Source: Gp1-AA122 sp035631655 (GTDB lineage: Bacteria; Acidobacteriota; Terriglobia; Terriglobales; Acidobacteriaceae). Taken from it: DNA of 64,000 nucleotides. The translations under genes were made by a program, and so were the position numbers. The stretch spans positions 5,338 to 69,337 of the forward strand of contig DASQIH010000002.1 in the NCBI GenBank assembly GCA_035631655.1. Direction: 5' to 3'. A model generated the notes under the pieces. It saw only the letters and a list, made by a program, of their open reading frames with translations. It did no database searches and was not told the DNA's origin. The stretch's first letter is position 1, and each line of letters opens with the position of its first letter. Positions 51,682 to 59,513 of this stretch are shown piece after piece.

Positions 51682-51708
51682 TGTGGCAAATGAGCCACAC
51701 TTTGTGGC
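51682..51708. promoter_or_regulatory. Three alternating TGTGGC half-sites upstream of lpxC
   Basis: TGTGGC (51682-51687), GCCACA (51694-51699) and TGTGGC (51703-51708) can form two mutually exclusive hairpins that share the middle segment. They lie 60 bases upstream of the lpxC start, in a 236-base gap without a gene. Either a repressor site or an attenuator-like switch is possible. Confidence 0.45.
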
Positions 51709-51858
51709 CCGCTGAGGACGTTTACGCCAGTATCGGAACCAGAGGTTCCTCTTTTTGCAACAAGATGCGGAATCTGGGATGGAGGGAATCCAGCAAAGGC
51801 GCCATCTCGATAGTTACCCCCACGTTCGCTGATTCAGGCTCTCCACTTTCAGCAACTC

Positions 51859-52716
51859 TCAGCGCTTCGAGGGCGGAGTCTGTTTGGGATCGTACGTCAC
51901 ACTGGCGTCGAACAAGGAATCCGGGACGTTCTGGTTATAGGTCACGGTGTTCATGAACCGTTGAAAGGACATTTCATCGTTCAGGTAGCGAGTGATGGAA
52001 TGCGGAGTCATAATGCCCTGCTCCGGCTTGTAGTTGTCGTACACCTCATCCTCGACATTGCGCATCTTGTCGGAAGGATCGCGCCAGGAATAGCTGGTCT
52101 TGATAGGCAGATGCGTGGTGCTGTCAAGGAAGAGAGTCACGGAATCGTTCTTGGCGGTCACGATACTGACTTGATCCGCTGGCTTTCCGGCAGCCACCGC
52201 TGTGCCCTCGTAGAAAAACGCAACACCCGGCTCGTTAATCCATTTGCGATAAACCCATTCCTGCGAGTGCTGGCGTCGGCGAAGGTAGGCGGCGGTGACT
52301 GCCGGATCCTCTGCTGCGGTGCCTTTATAAGTGATCTCGTAACCCTTGCCTCCATTGTGGATGACCACAATGTCATTCTTACCTTTGGCCGGAATGTTCC
52401 CCACCGTGAACCACAGGAAGAAGTAACTCCGCAGGTGAATGATTTCCAGGCGATCCTTGTCCGGATATTCGGTATGCCGTCCGTAAGGAGTCCCGGCGCT
52501 GTTGGACTGGCCATGAAAAAAGCTGTAAAAGCGCCCTTCTTCGCTCTTCTCCTTATAGGTGAGAAAAGCTTGGCCGCCTAAAGCCTGAATTGATTGATCG
52601 ATGAGCGCACGTGCTTTGCGGGCATTTTCGTCTTCGGGCGCACCCGCCTTCGTCCCGGGAGCAGTTTGCGCCGCCGCGAAAGCAAGAAGGAGCAGCACTG
52701 AAATCAAATATTTCAT
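51859..52716 (-). CDS. Secreted protein of unknown function
   Basis: The protein has 285 residues. A signal peptide (MKYLISVLLLLAFAAAQ) is followed by a helix with LIDQSIQALGGQAFL and a mostly beta-rich region that resembles the LolA/outer-membrane lipoprotein-sorting fold (DRLEIIHL, VTLFLDSTTHLPIKTSYSWRD, VEDEVYDNYKPEQGIMTPHS). There is no lipobox. The fold assignment is tentative. It is transcribed leftwards, downstream of the SDR gene, from which repeats separate it. Confidence 0.75.
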   Translation of the reverse strand: MKYLISVLLLLAFAAAQTAPGTKAGAPEDENARKARALIDQSIQALGGQAFLTYKEKSEEGRFYSFFHGQSNSAGTPYGRHTEYPDKDRLEIIHLRSYFFLWFTVGNIPAKGKNDIVVIHNGGKGYEITYKGTAAEDPAVTAAYLRRRQHSQEWVYRKWINEPGVAFFYEGTAVAAGKPADQVSIVTAKNDSVTLFLDSTTHLPIKTSYSWRDPSDKMRNVEDEVYDNYKPEQGIMTPHSITRYLNDEMSFQRFMNTVTYNQNVPDSLFDASVTYDPKQTPPSKR

Positions 52717-52768
52717 CGCCTATACGAAATTAGATGCGGCCACTAGAATTGTAGCCGCTGCGACGCCC

Positions 52769-52864
52769 GTGTGGGGGCGGGTCCGTGTGGGGACGGGTCT
52801 CCGACCCGCCCATCTTGTGTCGGGACAGCCGCGCTCCTCTATCCGCCCGAGCGAAGCTCGAGCC
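52769..52864. repeat. Family B and family K repeats, tandem
   Basis: GTGTGGGGGCGGGTCCGTG and GTGTGGGGACGGGTCTCCG are two tandem family B starts, followed by ACCCGCC. Then come GGGACAGCCGCGCTCC and a hairpin GCCCGAGCGAAGCTCGAGC. The block lies between the SDR gene and the next gene on the minus strand. Confidence 0.7.
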
Positions 52865-52865
52865 T

Positions 52866-53645
52866 TTACCCCGCCAGCACTGCCCCTCCGTTCACATTGA
52901 ATACCTCACCGCTAATGAAGCTGGCATGCTCCGTGCACAGAAAAAGAATTGGACCGGCAATCTCTTCCGGTTTCCCGACCCGGCCCAGAGGAATGGTATC
53001 GAAAATAGCCTTGCGGGTTTTCGCATCCGCGAGCGCCGGTTCGGCCATGTCGGTATGCACCCAGCCGGGAGCGACACAATTGACGTAAATACCGTCTCGA
53101 ATCAGCTCGGTCGAGAGTCCTTTGACCATGCTGATGAGCGCCCCTTTGGTCGCTGCGTAATCACAGTGAAACGCTTCCCCGCGCTGCCCGGAGGTCGAAC
53201 TGATGAGTACGATATGACCGGCGGCGCTCCCGCGGCGCTCTTGCTTTTTCATCTGCGCCACGGAATGCTTGATGAGCCCGAAGACGCCGTCCAGGTTTAC
53301 AGCAATCGTATTGTGCCACTGCTGCTCTGACATCTTCTCGATCGCTACATCTTCAGCGGGCCATACTCCGTGATTGGCCACCAGGATGTCGAGCCGTCCG
53401 AACCGTCGCACGGCCGCGGCCACAAGTGCTTGCGCAGTGCCCGGCCCGGTAAGATCGCATTGCAGGGCCGCACAGTTTTCCCCGCACTCCTTCGCTAGCT
53501 GCTCGGCAGCGGTTTTGGCTTTCTGATAGCTGAAAACGACCTGCGCCCCCGCAGCCGTGAACATCCGAACCGTGGCCGCGCCAATACCGCGCGAACCGCC
53601 GGTAATGAGGGCAACTTTGTTGGCAAGGGAGAGGTTGACGGTCAT
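52866..53645 (-). CDS. SDR family oxidoreductase, FabG-like
   Basis: This NAD(P)-dependent short-chain dehydrogenase has 259 residues. The cofactor motif TGGSRGIGAAT is at residues 15-25. The catalytic Ser is in LISSTSGQRG, and the Tyr and Lys are in DYAATKGAL. The C terminus GEVFNVNGGAVLAG is like that of FabG. As an isolated gene it is more likely a general SDR than the essential FabG; the substrate is unknown. Confidence 0.88.
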   Translation of the reverse strand: MTVNLSLANKVALITGGSRGIGAATVRMFTAAGAQVVFSYQKAKTAAEQLAKECGENCAALQCDLTGPGTAQALVAAAVRRFGRLDILVANHGVWPAEDVAIEKMSEQQWHNTIAVNLDGVFGLIKHSVAQMKKQERRGSAAGHIVLISSTSGQRGEAFHCDYAATKGALISMVKGLSTELIRDGIYVNCVAPGWVHTDMAEPALADAKTRKAIFDTIPLGRVGKPEEIAGPILFLCTEHASFISGEVFNVNGGAVLAG

Positions 53646-53649
53646 GGAG

Positions 53650-53714
53650 AAACAGTTTCAAGTTTCTGGGTTCTAGTTTCAAGTGGCGGTTTGAGAAACT
53701 TGAAACTAGAAACT
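53650..53714. repeat. Family H inverted repeat (TTTCAAGTTTCT type)
   Basis: AGTTTCAAGTTTCTGGGTTC and TAGTTTCAAG at the left pair with CTTGAAACTAGAAACT at 53699-53714. The right arm contains the TAG stop codon of the GGDEF/HD-GYP gene. Confidence 0.8.
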
Positions 53715-56700
53715 ACTCGACGCCTTTTCCGTCTTCAGTTGGCGAATGAGAAGCCGTACCAGCATCCCGTCATAGCGGACGCCGCTCAGATGTTCCAGTT
53801 CGGCAAGCGCCTGCTCGTGAGTTTTGGCTGGGGCAAAGGCACGATCGCTGGTCATATTGGCGTAGGCATCCGCCAGTCCGATGATCCGCGCCCAAAGAGG
53901 AATCTGCTCGCCGCGAAGCCCGGACGGATACCCCGATCCATCCAGCGCTTCATGGTGGTGCTCAATCGCCTTTAGCATGCGCTCGCTGCCCGGTATGGTT
54001 CCAATGATTTCCGCGCCCACCCGCGGATGCGCTTTTATCTGGTAAAACTCATCTTCGGTGAGCGGACCGGTTTTGTTCAGAATCTTCTCCGGAACAAAGA
54101 TCTTCCCAATGTCGTGCACTCTGGCCGCATAGACCAGGTCTGCCAGTTCCTCCGGTCCCATTCCCAGTGCGCGCCCGATCACCTCCGAGTAGCGCGAAAC
54201 CGCGTCGCTATGACCCGAGGCCTGGACCTCGCGGGTCTCGGCGGCCCGGTTCACATTTTCAACCGCCTCGCGCAAAACAGGTACGTTACAGTCGTCGCCT
54301 CCAGACAGCTTCTTGAGCGTGGTGACTAACTCTTCGAGGTACTCGGGGCCAGTGTGCTCGCGCTGCAAGAATCCCTCGATATAGCCGGAAATGAGCTGGC
54401 GCTGCACCGCCGCGGTTTCGCCTTCGACGTACTCCTCGGCGGTCGAAACCCGGTTACCGCCCGCATGCTTGGAGACGTACATCCCAGCATCGGCCACCCG
54501 AATAATGTCCTCCACCGAGAAACCATGCACCGGGAAGCTGGCGACTCCAAAGCTGCCACTGATGTGATGCTCGGCCAGCATTGGGTCGGTCGCGATCCAC
54601 AAGCGCAGGCGCTCCGCGAGAATCTGCGCTTGTTCCACGCCGGTTTCGGGCATGAGGATGATGAACTCGTCTCCGCCGTAGCGGGCGACGACGTTCGACT
54701 GACGGCACTTCTGTTCGAGCAAGCGCCCAACCCGCGCCAGCACCAGGTCGCCTTCCAGGTGTCCCAACGTATCGTTTACTTCCTTGAACTTGTCGAGGTC
54801 CATCAGCACAACCGAGAACGGCCGCCCTGAACGAGAAGCGCGTTTCCATTCCGAAGTCAGGGCTTCCCAGAAGAAGCGTCGCGTCTTGATCCCGGTCAGG
54901 CCATCCGTGATCGACTGCTGCTGCAGTTTCTGGAACACAAATGAGTTGTGCAGCGCCGTCGCCAGCAGGTCAGCAAGTGTGTTCAGAATAAGCACGTCTT
55001 GCGGCGCAAACGCGCTCTCCCGTTGGCTTTCGACGTTGAGCACGCCGAGCAAGCTCTCACCATAGGTGATCGGAATGCACAAGACGGCGCGCGATTCCGG
55101 CAACACTCCCAGGAGATGTCCTTCCCCGGCATTCTGTACCAGTGCGGTTTCCCCCGTACGCGCGACCCGTCCCAGAATCCCGACACCCAGCTGGACCCGT
55201 TTCCCCAGCGCCTTCGCGGTCGTACCCGCCTCCGCCTTGATCTCAATATCCTTGGTCACGTAGTCGAGAATGCCGATGCCGATGTGATCGAACCGGAAGT
55301 TCTTCTGGATTTCGCTCACAATCTCGGCCAGCATCTGCTCGGCATCTTCGCTGGAAATTGCCGTCTTGGAAATGTTATTGAGAAAGGCGAATTGCCGGGC
55401 GCGCCGTTGTTCTTCGGCAAAGAGGCGGGCGTTTTCCACTGCCACCGAAACCTGGCCCGCCGCGGTCTGCATCACGTCCAGGTCGCGCTGTTCGAACAAG
55501 AATTCTCGCTCGGTGTTTAGCGCGGCCATCGCGCCGGCCGGTTTGCCACCCCGCAGAATAGGAGCGCCGCAGAAGCATTTGGCCGGCTTGCCCGGAACGA
55601 AACTGACTCCCAGCCGATCGCGCACCTTCTCCAACTCGGAACGGATCAGAAGTGGCTGGCCGGTGCGAATGATGTGTTCCGTCAAGCCGTTGCTGACTTT
55701 GCGGGAGCGCTTGGGCAGCACTGCTCCGTTTTCGATTTCCAGCTCGAAATAGATCTCGTCGCCTTCCTGGAAAGCGACATAGAAGCTGCTGGTATCGAAA
55801 AGTTGCCCGAGTTCCTTCTGAATCGTGCGCAGGATCTCGTCCTGGTCAAGCCGCGAGCTGATGGCCTGGCCAATCTCGGTCAAAAGCTCGTATTCTTTGG
55901 TGCGCCGCTGCGCATCGTGCATGACCACGTAATTCTCGAGCGTCAGGCCGATTTGCAGCGCTAACCCGATCAGCAGCCGCAGATTTGACGAGCCAAACAT
56001 CTTGCGCTCGGCGTGAGGAAACAGGATCACGCCAAAGTTGTGTTCTCTTGTTTGCAAGCTGACGGCAGTTAAATTCCGGATATTGTCTTCCGAGAGGACT
56101 TTCTTGAACTGTTCAAAACGCACCCCAGGGAACGCGGGTAGCGGTTCCGCCAATTCTGCAAAATTGCGGAACGTAATAAACCCGCCACGCCGGTAAGCGA
56201 GTTCGGAAATGTACTCTCCGGCACCATGGCTTTGCAGTTTCTCCAGCAGTTCCGGGGAAAACCCGCGCTGCACCGATGGCAGCACGCTGCGCCACTGCTC
56301 GGAAATGTAGATAATGGCGCGCCGTGTCGGTAGAGGCGCCACCAGCCGTTCCAGAATGCTGGCCATGCTGGGAACCAGTTCTTTGGCGTCCAGCACCCGT
56401 CCGGGATCCACGCCCAAGGTGGAAAGTGCCAGCGCGTTTTCCTGCACTGCATTGCGTTCGTTTTCAAACAACACCATCACCATGGCAATACCCAGCAGCA
56501 TCTGCGGAATGGGCCCCAGCAAGTGCCCGCTGCCAAAACTTTCAAAAAAGGGATTCCGGAACTGCCCGAATCCCATCAGCACAGCCCACAGCGCCAGCGA
56601 GATAGCCAGCAGGTTGAAAGCAAGGGATCCCTTCTGGTGGGCGTAGCGGTAAAACTGGAATGAGGAGTAGAGCAGAATAACGGCGAGGCCCACTTCCAGC

Positions 56701-57092
56701 GTGAGGTGCGGTTGCACGGCAACATCGGGGCGAAACACCCCGTCTATGATGTGCCTCCACAGGCTCCACATAGCTAGCGCGGCCCCGCCGGCTGCGACGG
56801 CCATGTCATACCAGCGCAGCCGGAATCGCTCTTTCATCAGCCGCGTGGAGATGAAGATACTCACCGCCATCACCACCATTAGCAGTGACCCGATAAGGAA
56901 GGCCAGCCCGGAAGGACGACGGTAATAGGTCCAAGCGTCAAGGGCGTAGTGAACACAGTAGGCCCCCCATCCGATTTGCCACGCGCGGAAGTATGGTTGC
57001 CGGCTCTGCTCGTACAGGTAAGTGAAGACGAGAAAAAGCAGCAGGGCAACGACGCCTGGAATTATGACGACACTGGTCGCGACGCTGTTCAT
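53706..57092 (-). CDS. Membrane-bound GAF-GGDEF-HD-GYP cyclic-di-GMP signalling protein
   Basis: This large protein has 1128 residues. It has about seven N-terminal membrane helices (1-215), a divergent GAF-like region, two GAF domains (about 395-560 and 570-720), a GGDEF domain (about 730-890) and an HD-GYP domain (about 930-1110). The GGDEF motif RYGGDEF near residue 805 is intact, so it could make c-di-GMP. The HD-GYP residues VHDIGKI, HHHEALDGSGYPSG and RIIGLADAYANM are also intact, so it could also degrade it. The inhibitory RxxD site before GGDEF reads RQSN, so feedback inhibition is probably lost. The last residues and the stop codon come from a repeat. Confidence 0.93.
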   Translation of the reverse strand: MNSVATSVVIIPGVVALLLFLVFTYLYEQSRQPYFRAWQIGWGAYCVHYALDAWTYYRRPSGLAFLIGSLLMVVMAVSIFISTRLMKERFRLRWYDMAVAAGGAALAMWSLWRHIIDGVFRPDVAVQPHLTLEVGLAVILLYSSFQFYRYAHQKGSLAFNLLAISLALWAVLMGFGQFRNPFFESFGSGHLLGPIPQMLLGIAMVMVLFENERNAVQENALALSTLGVDPGRVLDAKELVPSMASILERLVAPLPTRRAIIYISEQWRSVLPSVQRGFSPELLEKLQSHGAGEYISELAYRRGGFITFRNFAELAEPLPAFPGVRFEQFKKVLSEDNIRNLTAVSLQTREHNFGVILFPHAERKMFGSSNLRLLIGLALQIGLTLENYVVMHDAQRRTKEYELLTEIGQAISSRLDQDEILRTIQKELGQLFDTSSFYVAFQEGDEIYFELEIENGAVLPKRSRKVSNGLTEHIIRTGQPLLIRSELEKVRDRLGVSFVPGKPAKCFCGAPILRGGKPAGAMAALNTEREFLFEQRDLDVMQTAAGQVSVAVENARLFAEEQRRARQFAFLNNISKTAISSEDAEQMLAEIVSEIQKNFRFDHIGIGILDYVTKDIEIKAEAGTTAKALGKRVQLGVGILGRVARTGETALVQNAGEGHLLGVLPESRAVLCIPITYGESLLGVLNVESQRESAFAPQDVLILNTLADLLATALHNSFVFQKLQQQSITDGLTGIKTRRFFWEALTSEWKRASRSGRPFSVVLMDLDKFKEVNDTLGHLEGDLVLARVGRLLEQKCRQSNVVARYGGDEFIILMPETGVEQAQILAERLRLWIATDPMLAEHHISGSFGVASFPVHGFSVEDIIRVADAGMYVSKHAGGNRVSTAEEYVEGETAAVQRQLISGYIEGFLQREHTGPEYLEELVTTLKKLSGGDDCNVPVLREAVENVNRAAETREVQASGHSDAVSRYSEVIGRALGMGPEELADLVYAARVHDIGKIFVPEKILNKTGPLTEDEFYQIKAHPRVGAEIIGTIPGSERMLKAIEHHHEALDGSGYPSGLRGEQIPLWARIIGLADAYANMTSDRAFAPAKTHEQALAELEHLSGVRYDGMLVRLLIRQLKTEKASSSF

Positions 57093-57335
57093 GGCGCTAG
57101 AAACAGCTCTGACTCACTCTGCCGGTTGCCAACAGAAACCGCCTCCCTTGAGTTAGAACAATGTTTTCACACACCACAAACCAAAACAATAGTGTTTAAG
57201 GACAATGGGCCCGCATGGAGCGGGAAACCCAAGATGACGCCGAGGACAAAAGGGACGCCAGCCTAATTGACGATCAGGTAGCCGTTTCCAGCATGAAAAA
57301 TCAACGGCTTGCGGTCGTTTCAGCACCACTCTACC

Positions 57336-57365
57336 TTGACGCTCCTTTTCTCAGACCCGTAACAT
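57336..57365 (+). promoter_or_regulatory. Possible promoter of gltX
   Basis: TTGACG (57336-57341) and TAACAT (57360-57365) are separated by 18 bases, with the gltX ATG 20 bases further. The rest of the 293-base gap 57093-57385 shows no gene. An open frame in phase with gltX extends upstream to 57215, but it has no family similarity. Confidence 0.4.
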
Positions 57366-57385
57366 CGAACGACTGGTTACCACCC

Positions 57386-58888
57386 ATGATCGATTCCGTA
57401 ACTACCCGGTCAGGTGCCGGGCCTTCCTCCGCTCGCAAACCTCGTGTTCGTTTTGCCCCGTCTCCGACCGGTTTCTTACACGTTGGGAGCGCCCGCACCT
57501 TCATCTTTAACTGGCTTTACGCCCGCCACAATGGCGGCACCATGGTTCTCCGCATCGACGATACTGACGTCGAGCGCAATACCGAAGCCTCCCTCAGTTC
57601 CATCTTCGAAGGCTTGCGCTGGCTGGGGCTCAGCTGGGATGAGGAATACAAGCAATCCGAACGCCTGGCCATCCACCGCCAAATCGCGGATGCCATCTTC
57701 CAAAAGGGGCTCGCCTATCGCGACTTCACTCCCGCCCACGCCGGAGATACGGAGAAATCGGGTGGCCAGGGAACCTGGCTCTTCAATCCCGGCATGCGTG
57801 AGCTCTCCCGCGCCGAGAGCGACCGCCGTGCAGCCGCGGGAGAACCTTTCGCGCTGCGCTTTCGCGTACCGCGCGAGACCGAGCCGCAAATTCGCTTCGT
57901 GGACAGCGTTTACGGCGAGCAATCCAAGTCCACCGCCGACATCGAAGATTTCGCGCTTCTACGCAGCGACCGCATGCCGACCTATCACCTCGCCTCCTGC
58001 GCCGATGATGCCGACCTGGGCATGGACCACATCATCCGAGGCCAGGACCACCTCTCCAACACTTTTAAACACATCCTGATTTTCGAGGCCGCTGGCGTCA
58101 CCCCGCCGGAATTCGCGCATCTGCCACTGTTGGTGGCGCCTGACGGCACGAAGCTTTCCAAGCGCCGCCACGGCCCGGTGGTAAGCGTAACGACCTATCG
58201 CGATGCCGGGTTCCTCCCGGAAGCTTTCGTGAATTTCCTGTGCCTGCTGGGTTGGTCCCCGAAAGATAACCGCGAGAAGATGAGCCGCCAGGAACTGATC
58301 GACGCATTCTCCTTGCAAGGAATCAATCGCGCCAATGCAGTCGTCAATTTCAAAGAGCCCGCGGCTACGCCGGAAGAGACCTTCGATCCCAAGGCAATCT
58401 GGCTAAACGCGGAACACATCCGAGCCTTGTCTGTGGATGATCTGGCCGATCGTCTGATGCCGATCGTGCGTGAAGCGGGTTTCACGGTAGGGCGCTGCAA
58501 GATGCTGCAGATCACGAAGCTGATCCAGGAGCGCATCAAGCTGCTAAGTGACGTGCTTACCGGCGCCGATTTCTTCTTTGTTGACCAACTTCCGCCCTAC
58601 GACAACGCGGAGCTAGTCCCGCAAAAGGGCGACGTCGCCATGGCGGAGAAGGTTCTCAAAAAAGCCCGTGAGGTGCTGGCGCGGACCGACTTTAAGCACG
58701 ATGCGCTTGACCAGGCTCTCCGCGCCGCCGCCCAGGAATTAGGCTTGAAGGCCGGGCAAATGTTCCAGCCGATCCGAGTGGCCGTCTGTGGCCGTAAGAA
58801 CGCACCGCCGCTGTTCGAAACTTTGGAAGTGTTGGGTCGCGACACGACTTTACAGCGCATTGAGCACGCTATTCAGAAACTTCAATAA
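57386..58888 (+). CDS. gltX: Glutamate--tRNA ligase
   Basis: GltX charges tRNA-Glu with glutamate. It has 500 residues. The class I signature HIGH reads HVGS (residues 32-35, SPTGFLHVGSART) and the KMSKS loop is KLSKR (about 255-259). RIDDTDVERNT and GQDHLSNTFKH are typical. The C-terminal helical anticodon-binding domain ends in ALQRIEHAIQK-like sequence. There is no strong ribosome binding site at the ATG. GlnS is also present, so GltX may be discriminating, unless gatCAB exists elsewhere. Confidence 0.96.
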   Translation: MIDSVTTRSGAGPSSARKPRVRFAPSPTGFLHVGSARTFIFNWLYARHNGGTMVLRIDDTDVERNTEASLSSIFEGLRWLGLSWDEEYKQSERLAIHRQIADAIFQKGLAYRDFTPAHAGDTEKSGGQGTWLFNPGMRELSRAESDRRAAAGEPFALRFRVPRETEPQIRFVDSVYGEQSKSTADIEDFALLRSDRMPTYHLASCADDADLGMDHIIRGQDHLSNTFKHILIFEAAGVTPPEFAHLPLLVAPDGTKLSKRRHGPVVSVTTYRDAGFLPEAFVNFLCLLGWSPKDNREKMSRQELIDAFSLQGINRANAVVNFKEPAATPEETFDPKAIWLNAEHIRALSVDDLADRLMPIVREAGFTVGRCKMLQITKLIQERIKLLSDVLTGADFFFVDQLPPYDNAELVPQKGDVAMAEKVLKKAREVLARTDFKHDALDQALRAAAQELGLKAGQMFQPIRVAVCGRKNAPPLFETLEVLGRDTTLQRIEHAIQKLQ

Positions 58889-59005
58889 TGCCGTCTTTGC
58901 GACGCACTCCCGCGCAACCTGCCTCGTGAATCTTGCCTCTAAATGTCGTCCAGGTTTTGGGGAGGGCAGGCTTCAGCCATGCCGATTTCAGCTTCCTGAT
59001 TCCTT

Positions 59006-59040
59006 GTCATTCCGAGGCGCCTTGGCGCCGAGGAATCTGC
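59006..59040. repeat. Family A repeat just upstream of the small basic gene
   Basis: GTCATTCCGAGGCGCC, TTGGCGCCGAGGAATCTGC form an almost perfect hairpin (GAGGCGCC-TT-GGCGCC). It ends 21 bases before the ATG at 59062, close to the GAGGAG ribosome binding site. Confidence 0.8.
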
Positions 59041-59061
59041 TTTTTGCAGAGGAGAAAACAA

Positions 59062-59286
59062 ATGGCACGCAGAAGAAGCACCGGCAGGAAATCTCGAGGT
59101 CGCAGATACGGTAAAGGCGCAAGCAGGAGCGTAGCCAGCGCCATGCGCCGCCAGAAACGCGGTACCCTTCGTTCCGGAAAACGTGGTAAAGGTGGTCGGG
59201 TAAAGAGTCGCAAGCAGGCGATCGCCATCGGTCTTTCGGAAGCCCGCAAGAAGGGCGCAAAAGTCCCGCGGAAAAAAGCCGCGTAG
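59062..59286 (+). CDS. Small highly basic protein (DUF6496-like)
   Basis: The protein has 74 residues, with about 40 per cent Lys and Arg. Its start MARRRSTGRKSRGRRYGK and GSRVKSRKQAIAIGLSEAR-type motif (here VKSRKQAIAIGLSEARKKG) match DUF6496 proteins. The sequence resembles histone H1 or nucleoid-like Lys-rich tails, so binding to nucleic acid is likely but unproved. GAGGAG lies 8 bases upstream. It sits between gltX and glnS on the same strand. Confidence 0.85.
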   Translation: MARRRSTGRKSRGRRYGKGASRSVASAMRRQKRGTLRSGKRGKGGRVKSRKQAIAIGLSEARKKGAKVPRKKAA

Positions 59287-59340
59287 CGCGCCGCGCTCGG
59301 CAATAGAACCCCTACCTAAGGACTGACCCTCCAGCGAATT

Positions 59341-59380
59341 GTCCTCCTGAGCGAGGGCTTCAGCCCGAGGCGAAGGATCT
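59341..59380. repeat. Dispersed repeat, family A (copy near glnS)
   Basis: GTCCTCCTGAGCGAGGGC is followed by TTCAGCCCGAGGCGAAGGATC. It lies in the gap before glnS. Confidence 0.7.
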
Positions 59381-59513
59381 CATACCTGCTTGCAGCACTA
59401 CTGGCCGGTAAGGGAATTCTTACTGCTACGTCTGCAGTTTCGCTGACTTGCGGACGCCCATCGCCCGGTGGACCCCGCGTTTCCTTCGCCTCTGTGTAAA
59501 ATGAAAACAACGC

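Noticed and set aside
57215..57385. 57-codon in-frame extension upstream of gltX
   Set aside because: It has no similarity to GltX N termini and a promoter-like sequence lies within it.
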